Source: Ponticoccus litoralis
GTDB taxonomy: Bacteria > Pseudomonadota > Alphaproteobacteria > Rhodobacterales > Rhodobacteraceae
Reading direction: 5' to 3'
DNA length: 64,000 nucleotides
NCBI RefSeq assembly: GCF_039769985.1
Contig: NZ_JBDNCH010000002.1
Span: 2,170,001-2,234,000 of the forward strand
The notes under the pieces were generated by a model, which searched no databases, had not been told where the DNA came from, and saw only the letters and a program-made list of their open reading frames with translations. Below are positions 35,277 through 44,726 of this stretch, piece by piece (the first letter of the stretch is position 1; the number at the start of each line of letters is the position of its first letter). Made by a program: the position numbers and the translations under genes.

Positions 35277-36165
35277 GCCGGGCGGTCAGCGAGGGCAGGT
35301 CCGGCTGCCGAATCATCGAGCCAGAGCCATGTTCCGTGAAGAGTTCCAGCAGGCAGGCGTTCGACACGCGGCCATCGACGATGACCACGGCCCGCACGCC
35401 TTCCTCCAGCGCCTTCAGGGCGGTTTCGGTCTTGGGGATCATGCCGCCCGCGATCACGCCCTCGGCGGTCAGCTTGCGGATGTCGTCGGGCACCAGTTCG
35501 GTCACCACCTCGCCGCTGCCGTCCTTCACGCCCGCCACGTCGGTCAGCAGCAGCAGCCGGTCGGCCTTCAGCGCGCCCGCGATGGCGCCCGCCGCGGTGT
35601 CGCCGTTGACGTTGAAGGTTTCCAGCGGGTCCATGCCGGTGGCCACCGGGGCCACCACCGGGATGATTCCCGCGGCGAAGAGGTCACGCAGCACCTGCAC
35701 GTTCATCTCTATGGGGCGCCCGACGAAGCCCAGTTCCGGGTCGTCCGCCTCGCAGACCATCAGGTCGTCGTCCTTGCCGGACAGGCCCACGGCGCGCCCG
35801 CCCTCGTCCATGATCGCCTGCACGATGCGCTTGTTCACGAGGCCGGTCAGCACCATCTCGACCACCTCCACGGTGGCCTGATCGGTCACGCGCTTGCCGC
35901 GCACGAATTCCGATTCGATGCCCAGCTTGCCCAGCATCTCGTTGATCATCGGTCCACCGCCGTGCACCACCACCGGGTTCACGCCGACCTGCCGCATCAG
36001 CACGATGTCGCGGGCGAACTCGGCCATGGCATCGGCATCGCCCATGGCGTTGCCGCCGAATTTCACCACCACCACGGCACCCGAGTAGCGTTGCAGGTAG
36101 GGCAGGGCCTCTGACAGCGTCCTCGCGGTGGCTTTCCAGTCTTTGTTCATATTGCGCGGTCTCAT
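35263..36165 (-). CDS. argB: Acetylglutamate kinase
   Basis: 300 aa (295 if the second Met, 15 bases in, is used). Phosphorylates N-acetyl-L-glutamate in arginine synthesis. VVVKFGGNAMGDADAMAEFA, VVVHGGGPMINEMLGKLGIE, FNVNGDTAAGAIAGAL and GGMIPKTETALKAL are diagnostic amino-acid-kinase motifs. Arginine feedback is likely through the N-terminal helix, as in other proteobacteria. Confidence 0.96.
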   Translation of the reverse strand: MRPRNMNKDWKATARTLSEALPYLQRYSGAVVVVKFGGNAMGDADAMAEFARDIVLMRQVGVNPVVVHGGGPMINEMLGKLGIESEFVRGKRVTDQATVEVVEMVLTGLVNKRIVQAIMDEGGRAVGLSGKDDDLMVCEADDPELGFVGRPIEMNVQVLRDLFAAGIIPVVAPVATGMDPLETFNVNGDTAAGAIAGALKADRLLLLTDVAGVKDGSGEVVTELVPDDIRKLTAEGVIAGGMIPKTETALKALEEGVRAVVIVDGRVSNACLLELFTEHGSGSMIRQPDLPSLTARRDAE

Positions 36166-36231
36166 CCGGTCGTTCCCCGTTCGGTTGCGGGGACAATGCC
36201 CCGCGCCGTCCGGGATTTCTAGAGGGGCCGG

Positions 36232-36882
36232 TCAGGTCAGCCCGGCGATGATGGCCCGCAGGGTCGCAAGCCCTTCGCCCTTCTCCGAACTCGTCAGCAC
36301 CAGTTCCGGGTAGGCGGCCGGGTGCTTGGCCAGCTTCTCGCGGACCTGCGCCAGAACCTTCTCGCGGTCCTCGGGGTGGACCTTGTCGGCCTTGGTCAGC
36401 ACCACCTGGAAGGTCACGGCGGACTTGTCGAGCAGGGTCAGGATTTCCTCGTCCACCGCCTTGATGCCGTGGCGCATGTCGATCAGCACGAAGGCCCGGC
36501 GCAGGCCGACCCGGCCCGCCAGATAGGCCTTCAGCAGCGCCTGCCACTTGGCCACCACGGCGACCGGCGCATTGGCAAAGCCATAGCCGGGCAGGTCGAC
36601 CAGAAAGCGTTCGTCACCCAGTGTGAAATAGTTGATTTCCTGCGTGCGGCCCGGCGTGTTGGACGCGCGCGCAATCCCCTTTCGCCCGGTCAGCGCATTG
36701 ATCAGGCTGGATTTCCCGACGTTCGAGCGCCCGGCAAAGCAGACCTCGGCGCGGTCGTCGGGGGGCAGGCCGTCCATGGCGACGACGCCCTTGAGGAAAT
36801 CGACCTCTCCGGCAAAGAGCTTGCGGGCGGCTTCGCGCTCGGCCTCTTCGGGTTCTTCGGCAAGGGGGAAGGGCAGTTGCAT
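36232..36882 (-). CDS. engB: Ribosome biogenesis GTPase EngB/YsxC
   Basis: 216 aa Era-like GTPase for 50S assembly. G1 AGRSNVGKSSLINAL, G2 region ASNTPGRTQEINYF, G3 DLPGYG, G4 TKAD, G5 TSSEKGEG. One base separates it from the MOSC gene; same strand order yidC-MOSC-engB-argB. Confidence 0.96.
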   Translation of the reverse strand: MQLPFPLAEEPEEAEREAARKLFAGEVDFLKGVVAMDGLPPDDRAEVCFAGRSNVGKSSLINALTGRKGIARASNTPGRTQEINYFTLGDERFLVDLPGYGFANAPVAVVAKWQALLKAYLAGRVGLRRAFVLIDMRHGIKAVDEEILTLLDKSAVTFQVVLTKADKVHPEDREKVLAQVREKLAKHPAAYPELVLTSSEKGEGLATLRAIIAGLT

Positions 36883-36883
36883 G

Positions 36884-37627
36884 TTACAGGCGCTCCACGG
36901 GGTCGCCGGGGGCGATGCGCCCGCCCTCGATCACCTCGGCCCGGACGGTGAAGTCGCGGTGCCCCCAGGTGTCGAGCGCGGAAAGCACATTGGCATCGCG
37001 CGCCCCGGTTTCGGGGTTGTTATGAGTGGCAAGGCAGCGGTCGGTGCGCTCGCGGATTTTCAGGACGGTCGGGCCGACGCGGATCTCGCGGTCCAGCCAG
37101 TCGAATTCTTCCCAGGGGGCAAGGTTCTCGACCCACAGGTTGCAGCGCCAGCGGTGGATCGACAGCGCATGTCCGATGCGCTGCTCCACGGCGCGGTGCG
37201 AGGACAGGTTGCCCAGCGTGATCGAGGCGAAATCGCTGTCGGTGAAGCCGCGCTGCGCACCGCGCACCACCCGCACGGATTGCGCGCGGCTGGCCGGGAT
37301 GAAGCCGCCGGCCCAGTCGATCAGCCTCTGGCCCTCTGTATCGGGGTTCAGGGTCAGGTCGTCGCGGTCGGGATGCGACAGGGTGACGGTGCCCGCCGCC
37401 TCGTCGGTGCGGGCGGTGATCGCCGCAAGCGCCGGAGCCTTGGAGCCGATCGAGAAGTTCCGGTAGCCGACCCAGTGCGAGCCATCGGCATCCGTCGCGT
37501 CGTGGGCCACCGCCCACAGCCGGTCCCGGGGCAGCGTCTGGCCCGGTTCCAGCAAGGCAGAAGCCACGGACTCGCGTCCGTGGCTCTTGATGGGGAAACG
37601 CCAGATCTGGTCAAGCCGGCCTGTCAT
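36884..37627 (-). CDS. MOSC-domain protein
   Basis: 247 aa, begins MTGRLDQIWRFPIKSHGRES. MOSC (Moco sulfurase C-terminal-like) fold with N-terminal beta-barrel half (LPRDRLWAVAHDATDADGSH) and RCNLWVENLAPWEEFDW containing the conserved cysteine. Likely a sulfur carrier or reductase-type MOSC protein. Its ATG overlaps the yidC TGA (ATGA); because yidC is frameshifted the two appear fused in the raw sequence. Confidence 0.85.
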   Translation of the reverse strand: MTGRLDQIWRFPIKSHGRESVASALLEPGQTLPRDRLWAVAHDATDADGSHWVGYRNFSIGSKAPALAAITARTDEAAGTVTLSHPDRDDLTLNPDTEGQRLIDWAGGFIPASRAQSVRVVRGAQRGFTDSDFASITLGNLSSHRAVEQRIGHALSIHRWRCNLWVENLAPWEEFDWLDREIRVGPTVLKIRERTDRCLATHNNPETGARDANVLSALDTWGHRDFTVRAEVIEGGRIAPGDPVERL

Positions 37628-39481
37628 TTGCTTCCCGGCTTGGAGGTCGAATTGGCGGCCTTGCCGTCGTCCTTCGCCTTCTTCTTGAAGCTGGACTTGA
37701 TGTTGCCCAGGAGGTCCGGCTTGTAGCCGTGCTGGCGCATGATCAGGTACTGCTGGGTGAAGGTGATCAGGTTGTTCGCGATCCAGTAGACCACAAGACC
37801 CGATGCGAAGCTGCCCAGCATGAACATGAAGACCCAGGGCATCCATGCAAAGATCATCTGTTGCGTCGGATCGGTGGGCGCCGGGTTCAGTTTCTGTTGC
37901 AGCCACATCGAGATGCCCAAGAGCAGCGGCAGGATGCCGATGAAGATCAGCGCCATGAAGCTTTGCGGATCCGGCGAGGCCCAGTGGCAGCAGGCCGAAG
38001 AGGTTGAAGATAGAGGTCGGATCCGGCGCGCTGAGGTCCTGGAACGGCCCGAAGAAGGGCGCGTGCCGCAGTTCCAGCGTGACGAAGATCACCTTGTAGA
38101 GGCTGAAGAAGATCGGGATCTGCAGAAGGATCGGCAGACAGCCCGCGGCGGGGTTCACCTTTTCCTTCTTGTAGAGGCCCATCATCTCGCGCTGCAGCTT
38201 CTCACGATCGCCGCCGGTGCGCTCCTTGATTTTCTCCATCTCCGGCTGGAGTTCCTTCATCTTCGCCATGGAGGCGTAGGACTTGTAGGCCAGCGGGAAG
38301 AGGATCGCCTTCAGCAGCAGGGTCAGCGCGATGATCGCAAGGCCCATGTTACCGATGGCCGCGTTCAGCCAGTGCAGGACCGCGAAGATCGGCTTGGTCA
38401 GGAAGAAGAACCAGCCCCAGTCGATGGAATCGAGGAAGCGGTCGATCCCGGCCTTCTGGTACTCGCGGATGGTTTCCCATTCTTTCGCGCCCGCGAAAAG
38501 CTGGGTGGTGACGGATTGCTGTTCACCTGCCGCCAGCTGCATCGTGGGCAGCACGGCCTCGGCCTGGTAGATGTCGCGGCGGGCGTCGTATTTGGCCACC
38601 GACTTGAAGGGGGTGCCGCTGGCGGGGATCAGGGTGGTCATCCAGTAGTGATCGGTGAAGCCGACCCAGCCGGTCTCTTCGACCCGCTCGACCACGGCCT
38701 GCGCGCCCTCGGACTGCACCACGTCGAGGTCGGGCATGTTCTTGTACTTGGTCAGCTCAAGAATGCCGTCCGACATCTGCATCGCGCCTTCGTGCAGGAT
38801 GAAGAAGTTCTTCATGTCGTCGGGTTCGCCATGGCGGGCGATGATGCCGTAGGGCGCCAGAGACACGGCATCGCCGCTGGTGTTCTCGACCGCCTGCGTG
38901 ACGGTGAACATGAAGTTCTCGTCGATGGCCAGGGTACGGCGGAAGGTCAGGCCGGCGGGGCTTTCCCAGATCAGCGTGACCGGGCTGTCCACGGTCAGCG
39001 TCTCGCCGCTTTCCACGGTCCATTCGGTGTTGGCGCCGGGCACGTCGGCGGGCGTCAGGCCCGCGCCGGGGGCCCAGCCGTAAAGCGCGTAATAGGGGTT
39101 CGGGTCGCCCAGCGGGTCCAGCATCTGAACGATCGGCGAGTCGTCGTCGTTGGTGACGCGGTAGTCCTTCAGGCGCAGGTCGTCGATGCGCCCGCCGGTG
39201 AGCGAGATGGAGCCTTCGACGCGCGGCGTGTCCAGCGGCAGGCGCGGCGCTTCGACCGTGTCGACGGATTGCTGGGCCGGGGCCTGCGTGCCTTCGGCGC
39301 CGGGCGCCACGGTGGGGGCCTGGGCGACGCCGTCGATGGCGGCGGGGCCGTCGGTTTCCGTGGCGACGGGGGCGTTGGGGTCCTCTACCGGCTCGGGTGG
39401 CGGAAAGAGGAGGAACCAGGCGAGGATCACCAGGGCGCTCAGACCTGTTGCGAGCAGCAGATTCTTGTTCTGTTCGTCCAT
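37624..39481 (-). CDS. yidC: Membrane protein insertase YidC, one +1 frameshift
   Basis: About 618 aa inner-membrane insertase/Sec partner. N-terminal helix LLLATGLSALVILAWFLLFP, large periplasmic domain, then SIDWGWFFFLTKPIFAVLHW, NPAAGCLPILLQIPIFFSLY and the conserved basic groove region. Near 37985 (plus strand CCCAG-T-GGC) one extra base shifts the frame; removal gives LFGLLPWASPDPQSFMALIF and a normal C-terminus ending KPGSK. Upstream relatives rnpA-yidD lie 4 kb away. Confidence 0.95.
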
Positions 39482-39818
39482 GTGGGCGGTCGCCTTTTCC
39501 CGTTCATACCTGTTCGAAAGTCACCGCTGGGTTCAAACGGTCCCGGCCCGAAAGGTCAAGGGGAATCCCCGCTGCGGGCGGGGGTGCGGCGCTTGGTTGC
39601 GGAGGGTTTCCGGCAATTGTGATGCCGCGAAGCCGCGTTTTCAGCGGGCCCGGCTGGCCGGATCGCGCGCTTTCGCGACCGGCGCGATGCGTTTCTGGTG
39701 TGGTTCGGGGGGGGGGGCAAGCTTGACCGGGCGCAGCTCTGGGGGGCGAGCCGGGGCGGGCCGGGCGATGGGCCTGCGAAGCGCAGCTGCGAGGCGGGGA
39801 CGGGCCGATGGGCCGTGT
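39482..39818. other. Intergenic region upstream of yidC
   Basis: 337 bases without a recognised gene, very G-rich (a run of nine G near 39710). No confident promoter; a TTGACC at about 39558 on the minus strand could be a -35 for yidC. Confidence 0.4.
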
Positions 39819-41364
39819 CTAGCCGGTGCTGCGGCCCAGTTTCTGCGCCCCGGCGATGCGGGCGGCATGCTCCCGCGCCCAGTCGACCATCTGGTCGGCG
39901 GGCATCGGTCTGGCAATGCCGAAGCCCTGCACGTGGTCGCAGCCCAGTTGCGCCAGCAGGGCATGTTCGCCCACGCTTTCGACGCCCTCGGCCAGCGTTT
40001 GCAGCCCCAGCCGGTCGGCCATGCCCAGCACTGCGGCCAGCATCCTTTGCTGATCCTCGTCGCGGTCGACGCGGGTGACAAAGCTGCGGTCGATCTTCAG
40101 CCGGTGCACGGTGAAGCGGCGCAGCGAGGTGATCGAGGCATGGCCGGTGCCGAAATCGTCGAGGTCGATCTGGCAGCCGATCTTGCCCAGTTCGACGATG
40201 TTGCGGGCCACGATCCCCTCTGGCGAGGCCGCGATGACGGTTTCCAGCACCTCGATCCCAAGCCGCTGCGCCGTCAAGCCGAAGCGGTCAAGCTCCCACT
40301 GGATGCGCTGCACCAGCTTGGGGTCGCGCAGCTCGGCATCGGCGAAATTGACGCTGACGCGGGGCACGTCCAGACCCGCCTCGGTCCCAGCTGCGCAGGG
40401 CGGTCAGGGCGTGTTGAAGGATCACCTCGCTCAGCTGTTGCATCTTGCCGGACTCTGCCAGCACGCGGAGGAACTGCGCGGGCGGCACGATGCCGCGTTC
40501 CGGGTGTATCCAGCGGGCCAGCGCCTCGACCCCGCTGATGCGGCCCGTCGAGGTGCAGATCTGCGGCTGGTACCAGTGGCTGGATCTGGCCATTGGACAG
40601 GGCGCGCTGGATCTCGGACTGCAGGCTTTTCTGCTGCTTGTGGGCGCTGCGCATGTTCTCGGACCACGACCGGATGGCAGAGGGGCCGTTGGCGATGGCC
40701 TCGGTCAGGGCGATCTGGGCGGCCTCCAGCATCTGCTTGCCGGTCGCCGCCTCCTTCAGCCGGGCGCTGCCGCAAAAGCCGATGGAGGCGGCGAGGTAGC
40801 GCATCGCGTTGTCTATCGGGGCCGGTTCCTCCAGCGCGTTCTGGATGCGGGTCGACAGGTGCAGCAACGCCTCGAGGTCCAGCCGCAGCGAGGGCGCAAG
40901 CAGGACCAAGTAGCGCGCGTCGCCCATGCGCACGGCGGTGTCGTCGCGGCGCAGGGCATTGCGCAGCCGCGACAGGGTCAGGTCGCGAAAGGCGTCGGCG
41001 GCGTTTTCCCCGGCGCGCTGTCCGATTTCGGTGAGGCCGTCGACCTCGACCAGCAGGCAGGCGGTCGTCAAGGTCGCGTCGCGGGCGCTTTCCACCGCGG
41101 CCTGCGCAAGGTTGGTGGCGGTGATCGTGTTGACGATATCGCCCGGTCCCGCGGCCAAGCTGCCCTGCGCGGGGGCGGGGCGCCCCCGGCGATCATGTAG
41201 AGCAGGGGCGCCCCCAGCGCGGCGGCGACAAGCAGTGCCTCGCCCCCGATCCAGAAGGCCGCGAGGGCAAGGGCGGGAATGAAGGCAAGGACATGCGGGC
41301 CATGCAGCGCGCGCTGGACCGGCGCCCGAAGCGCGGAGAACCTGGACCATTGCCGAACCGTCAT
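39819..41364 (-). CDS. GGDEF-EAL protein (c-di-GMP phosphodiesterase), three frameshift sites
   Basis: About 514 aa restored. Two N-terminal membrane helices (VLAFIPALALAAFWIGGEAL, LLVAAALGAPLLYMIAGG), then a degenerate GGDEF domain in which the signature reads RMGDARYLVLL, so cyclase activity is unlikely. The EAL domain looks active: GVEALARW (EAL), VSVNFADAEL, LGIEVLET, IDLDDFGTGHASI, LKIDRSFV, AEGVES, QGFGIARPMP. Frames change at about 41166-41190 (net +2), 40577 (+1, T in CCAG-T-GGC) and about 40370-40382 (+1). Confidence 0.87.
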
Positions 41365-41451
41365 GATGCGTCCTTTCCCTTGCAGGTCAGGACAGTAGGC
41401 CCAAGCGGTAACCCGTTGATTAACGGCGGCGCCGCATTCTCGGTTCCAGGG

Positions 41452-42291
41452 TTAACCGCTGTCGCGCATCAGCCCGGCGAAATCGAACAGCTTGGGGTCC
41501 AGCATATGCGAGGGGCGGATGTTCATCAGGGCCTTGAACATGACCTGCCGCCGACCGGGGCTGTTCTTCTCCCAGCCGTCGAGAATCTGTTTCACCTGCT
41601 GCCGTTGCAGCCCGTCCTGGCTGCCGCAGAGGTCGCAGGGAATGATCGGGTAATTCATCGCCGTCGCGAATTTCTCGCAATCCGCCTCGGCCACATGGGC
41701 GAGGGGGCGATAGACGAACAGATCGCCTTCTTCGTTAACCAGTTTGGGCGGCATGGCGGCCAGACGCCCGCCGTGGAAGAGATTCATGAAGAAGGTTTCG
41801 AGGATGTCGTCGCGGTGATGGCCCAGCACGACCGCCGAACAGCCCTCTTCCCGGGCGATGCGGTAAAGATTGCCGCGCCGCAGCCGCGAACACAGCGCGC
41901 AGAAGGTCCGGCCCTGCGGGACCTTGTCCATGACGATGGAATAGGTGTCCTGATACTCGATCCGGTGCGGCACCTTCATGCGTTCGAGGAACTCGGGCAG
42001 GACGGTCGCCGGAAAGCCCGGCTGACCCCGGTCGAGGTTGCAGGCAAGGATCTCTACCGGCAGCAGGCCGCGCCACTGCAGCTCGTGCAGGATCGCAAGC
42101 AGCGTATAGCTGTCCTTGCCGCCCGACAGGCAGACCAGCCACTTCGGCGGCGTATCGCCCGGTTCGACCATGCCGTACTGGTCCACCGCCTCGCGCACGT
42201 TCTGCACAAGTCGCTTGCGGAGCTTCTTGAACTCGGTGGTCTTGGGCGCCCCGTGAAAGAGCGGGTGTATCTCGTCGGCATCGTCCAGCAT
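41452..42291 (-). CDS. ttcA: tRNA 2-thiocytidine(32) synthetase TtcA
   Basis: 279 aa from the ATG at 42291 (MLDDADEIHPLFHGAPKTTE). PP-loop VCLSGGKDSYTLLAIL activates C32; the 4Fe-4S cysteines lie in FCALCSRLRR and CDLCGSQDGL. Introduces sulfur at C32 of tRNAs in the cytosol. Same strand as the GGDEF-EAL gene, 87 bases upstream of it. Confidence 0.93.
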   Translation of the reverse strand: MLDDADEIHPLFHGAPKTTEFKKLRKRLVQNVREAVDQYGMVEPGDTPPKWLVCLSGGKDSYTLLAILHELQWRGLLPVEILACNLDRGQPGFPATVLPEFLERMKVPHRIEYQDTYSIVMDKVPQGRTFCALCSRLRRGNLYRIAREEGCSAVVLGHHRDDILETFFMNLFHGGRLAAMPPKLVNEEGDLFVYRPLAHVAEADCEKFATAMNYPIIPCDLCGSQDGLQRQQVKQILDGWEKNSPGRRQVMFKALMNIRPSHMLDPKLFDFAGLMRDSG

Positions 42292-42340
42292 GTGGCGGGG
42301 ATACGGCCCCGCCACAGTCTGGGCAAGTGCTAACGCGCCT

Positions 42341-42580
42341 TCAGTAACGGAAGGGCGAAAGCGGCAGGCGCGGGTCGGCGGCCCGCCGCGGCGGCAGCCC
42401 GACGTCACGCCGGATATGGTCGTCCAGCGCGTCGACATCGGTGGGCGGGGGCCGCAGCGTCGGCGTATGGAACAGCGCGATGAGGGAAGCGGTCAGCACT
42501 CGCAGCGCGCCGTGCTGCGCGATGGTGGATTCGATGCTGGTGTCCGGCAGGGGACGGGGCAGAAGGTTATCGTTGAACAT
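42341..42580 (-). CDS. Small protein with a DUF1127-like end (tentative)
   Basis: 79 aa, MFNDNLLPRPLPDTSIESTI, hydrophobic ALRVLTASLIALF, then LDDHIRRDVGLPPRRAADPR. The LDDHIRRDVGL segment resembles the LSDHLLRDIGL end of DUF1127 small proteins, but the basic helix of that family is missing. Lies between ttcA and a 27-aa ORF. Function unknown. Confidence 0.45.
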   Translation of the reverse strand: MFNDNLLPRPLPDTSIESTIAQHGALRVLTASLIALFHTPTLRPPPTDVDALDDHIRRDVGLPPRRAADPRLPLSPFRY

Positions 42581-42687
42581 ATATGTCCCGGCGCGCGACG
42601 GCAGCCGGACTCCTGTTGTGGATCGGATGGGAATCGACCGGACGCAGGGCTTCCCGGGCGGACGGATCGATGGTTCGGTTTGGAGAA

Positions 42688-42709
42688 AGGTCCGTGAGGC
42701 TCACGGACC
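42688..42709 (-). terminator. Hairpin after the 27-aa ORF
   Basis: GGTCCGTGA/TCACGGACC stem with a 3-nt loop, followed on the minus strand by TTTCTCC, 15 bases after the small ORF stop. Weak T-tract; terminator or attenuator for the downstream 79-aa gene. Confidence 0.5.
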
Positions 42710-42723
42710 GGGCGCGAAGCGGT

Positions 42724-42807
42724 TTAGCCCTGGACGGTTCGGCGGAAGCCGTTGCCCCAGGTCGCTTCGAAGGACGCCGCTGCTGCGGGGAGTTGTCGAA
42801 TCATCAT
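42724..42807 (-). CDS. Putative 27-aa peptide with strong ribosome binding site
   Basis: Begins with two Met codons (42807, 42804) after AAGGGAGG on the minus strand, among the best Shine-Dalgarno sequences in the window. Product MMIRQLPAAAASFEATWGNG plus FRRTVQG. A hairpin follows. It could be a leader peptide controlling the 79-aa gene, or a free-standing small protein. No homologue recognised. Confidence 0.45.
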   Translation of the reverse strand: MMIRQLPAAAASFEATWGNGFRRTVQG

Positions 42808-42926
42808 GGTAAGACCTCCCTTGTGTGCTGCGTGGGTCCGGGGATTGCTTAGCGGCGCATGCGCGAAAAAGCGATAATTTTGTTGCGACAATGCCGTGGC
42901 TGGCGGAAATCGACCCGCCGGCGTGT

Positions 42927-43148
42927 TCAATCGGGCACGTTGTCGATGCCCGAACCGCCCCATGGGTGGCAGCGCGCCAGCCGCCGAAGGGTCAGCCAGC
43001 CGCCGCGAAAGGCGCCGTGCTTTTCCAGCGCCTCAAGCGCATAGGCGGAGCAGGTGGGGTGGAACCGGCAGCCGTGACCGACCCATGGGCTGAGGAGAAG
43101 GCGGTAGGCCCGGACGGGCAGGGCGACGATATGCGCCAGCGGGCTCAT
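42927..43148 (-). CDS. yidD: Membrane protein insertion efficiency factor YidD
   Basis: 73 aa, MSPLAHIVALPVRAYRLLLS with the family core CRFHPTCSAYALEALEKHGA and RLARCHPWGGSGID. Peripheral inner-membrane protein that assists YidC. ATGA overlap with rnpA. Confidence 0.95.
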   Translation of the reverse strand: MSPLAHIVALPVRAYRLLLSPWVGHGCRFHPTCSAYALEALEKHGAFRGGWLTLRRLARCHPWGGSGIDNVPD

Positions 43149-43532
43149 GCGCCGTGCAGCTTGTGCAGCGCGCGCTGCAGGTCGTCCAGCATGGCGGCGA
43201 AGTCGCGCTGGCCGGTCTCGCCGGGGCGACTCGATCAGAACGTAGTCCCATCCCGCGCGGCCATGGTCGGGCAGGGTCAGCCGCGCGATTTCGCGCAGGC
43301 GCCGCTTGGCCCGGTTGCGGGCGACGGCATTTCCGACCTTCTTGGAACAGGTAAAGCCCACGCGAATCGCCTGCGCGGCCTCGTCGGGCGCGCGTTCACG
43401 GGCTTGCAGCAGGAAGGCCGGGCAGGGCACCCGCCGCGCGCGGGCGGCGCGCAGGAAATCCGGGCGCTTGCGCAACCGTTCCAACGGCAAAAGAGCCGCC
43501 ACGACATCAATCCGGGCGGCTTCTTTCGTCAT
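43145..43532 (-). CDS. rnpA: Ribonuclease P protein component, +1 frameshift
   Basis: Protein subunit of RNase P. MTKEAARIDVVAALLPLERL at the start; the RNR motif region GNAVARNRAKRRLREIARL is intact. After WDYVLI one extra base at about 43230-43234 shifts the frame; the corrected end is GRPGETGQRDFAAMLDDLQR then ALHKLHGA, stopping at 43145 in ATGA overlap with yidD. About 128 aa. Confidence 0.93.
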
Positions 43533-43561
43533 GTCAGGCTCCGTCCCCAAGGGGAATCGGT

Positions 43562-43696
43562 TCAGGCGCTGAGAACCTTGCGGCCACGCGCGCGGCGTGC
43601 GTTCAGGATCTTGCGGCCAGCCTTGGTTGCCATGCGCGCACGGAACCCGTGGCGGCGCTTGCGAACGAGGTTCGACGGCTGAAAAGTGCGTTTCAT
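43562..43696 (-). CDS. rpmH: 50S ribosomal protein L34
   Basis: 44 aa, MKRTFQPSNLVRKRRHGFRA and ending RGRKVLSA, textbook L34. First gene of rpmH-rnpA-yidD with a consensus promoter 73 bases upstream. Confidence 0.97.
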   Translation of the reverse strand: MKRTFQPSNLVRKRRHGFRARMATKAGRKILNARRARGRKVLSA

Positions 43697-43768
43697 CGCG
43701 GCTACTCCGATACATTGGCGGCAAGGATCACCGGGGTGACTCGCCTGCCAGGGTCATTCGAAGCCCTG

Positions 43769-43797
43769 CCTATAGGGAAGCGTCATGCGCTTGTCAA
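43769..43797 (-). promoter_or_regulatory. Sigma70 promoter of rpmH-rnpA-yidD
   Basis: On the minus strand: TTGACA (complement of 43792-43797), 17-nt spacer, TATAGG (complement of 43769-43774). Confidence 0.8.
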
Positions 43798-43987
43798 ATA
43801 CCTGTTTCGCCCTGCGGGCGTGTTTCAGGCGCCGGTGTCACACAGCCGGAATGTTACAGGAAGCCGACGGCGACGCCGCGAATCCTCACCGATTGCGGCG
43901 ATGCGTTCAAGCACCCGTGAAGAACCTGTTTCCGCCATGGGGCGCGGGTCATGTTTCATGGCACAACCCCATGGACAAGAGGCAGAG

Positions 43988-44726
43988 ATGAGCAGCATGA
44001 GCGCGCCCGATACACCGACCCGCCGATGGACGCGGCACCTGCCGCTGGCGGCGATCCTGCTGGTTGCGGGCCTCGGGGTTCTTCCTTCTGCGCGATACCC
44101 TGACCTTCGAGACGCTGCGCGCCAACCGCGAGGCGCTGACGGCCTTCCGCGACGCGCATTTCCTGCTGATGGCGCTGGGTTTTGCACTGGCCTACGTGGC
44201 CATCGTGGCCTTTTCACTGCCCGGCGCCGCCGTCGCCTCGGTCACCGGCGGCTTTCTCTTCGGGCTCTGGGCGGGCACGGCGCTGAACGTTGCCGCCGCC
44301 ACCATCGGCGCCGTCCTGATCTTCCTCGCCGCCCGCGCCGGGCTGGGCCGGACGGTGGCGCAGCGGCTGGAGACCTCGGAGGGCACGCTGAAGCGCGTCA
44401 AGGACGGGTTGCGCGACAATGAGGTCAATGTGCTGCTGGTCCTGCGGCTGGTGCCGGTGGTGCCCTTCTTCGTTGCCAATCTGCTGCCCGCGCTGGTCGG
44501 CGTGTCCTTCCGCAACTTCCTGTGGACGACGGCGGTGGGAATCATCCCCGGCGCGCTGGTCTTTACCTTTATCGGTGTCGGGCTGGGCGAGGTCTTCGAC
44601 CGGGGCGAAAGCCCGGATCTGTCGCTGCTCTGGGCGCCGCATGTGATCGGTCCGATTCTGGGGCTGGCGGCGCTGGCGGCGCTGCCGATCGTGGTGAAGG
44701 CAATGCGCGGCAGGGAGGGCCTCTGA
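43988..44726 (+). CDS. TVP38/TMEM64 (DedA-like) membrane protein, +1 frameshift
   Basis: About 245 aa, VTT-domain integral membrane protein. N-terminal helix LPLAAILLVAGLG; an extra G in the GGGG run at 44075-44078 shifts the frame, after which FFLLRDTLTFETLRANREAL, SLPGAAVASVTGGFLFGLWA and LRLVPVVPFFVANLLPALVG (the VTT core) follow. Possibly a lipid scramblase-like or transport protein. Its TGA overlaps the next ATG by one base. Confidence 0.85.

Noticed and set aside
36884..39481. Apparent YidC-MOSC fusion of 865 aa
   Set aside because: The middle of the raw translation is out-of-frame YidC. With the extra T at 37985 removed, YidC ends at 37624 and MOSC starts at 37627 in ATGA overlap.
42927..43724. 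Apparent RnpA-YidD fusion
   Set aside because: Caused by a one-base insertion near 43230-43234; the corrected rnpA stop overlaps the yidD start.
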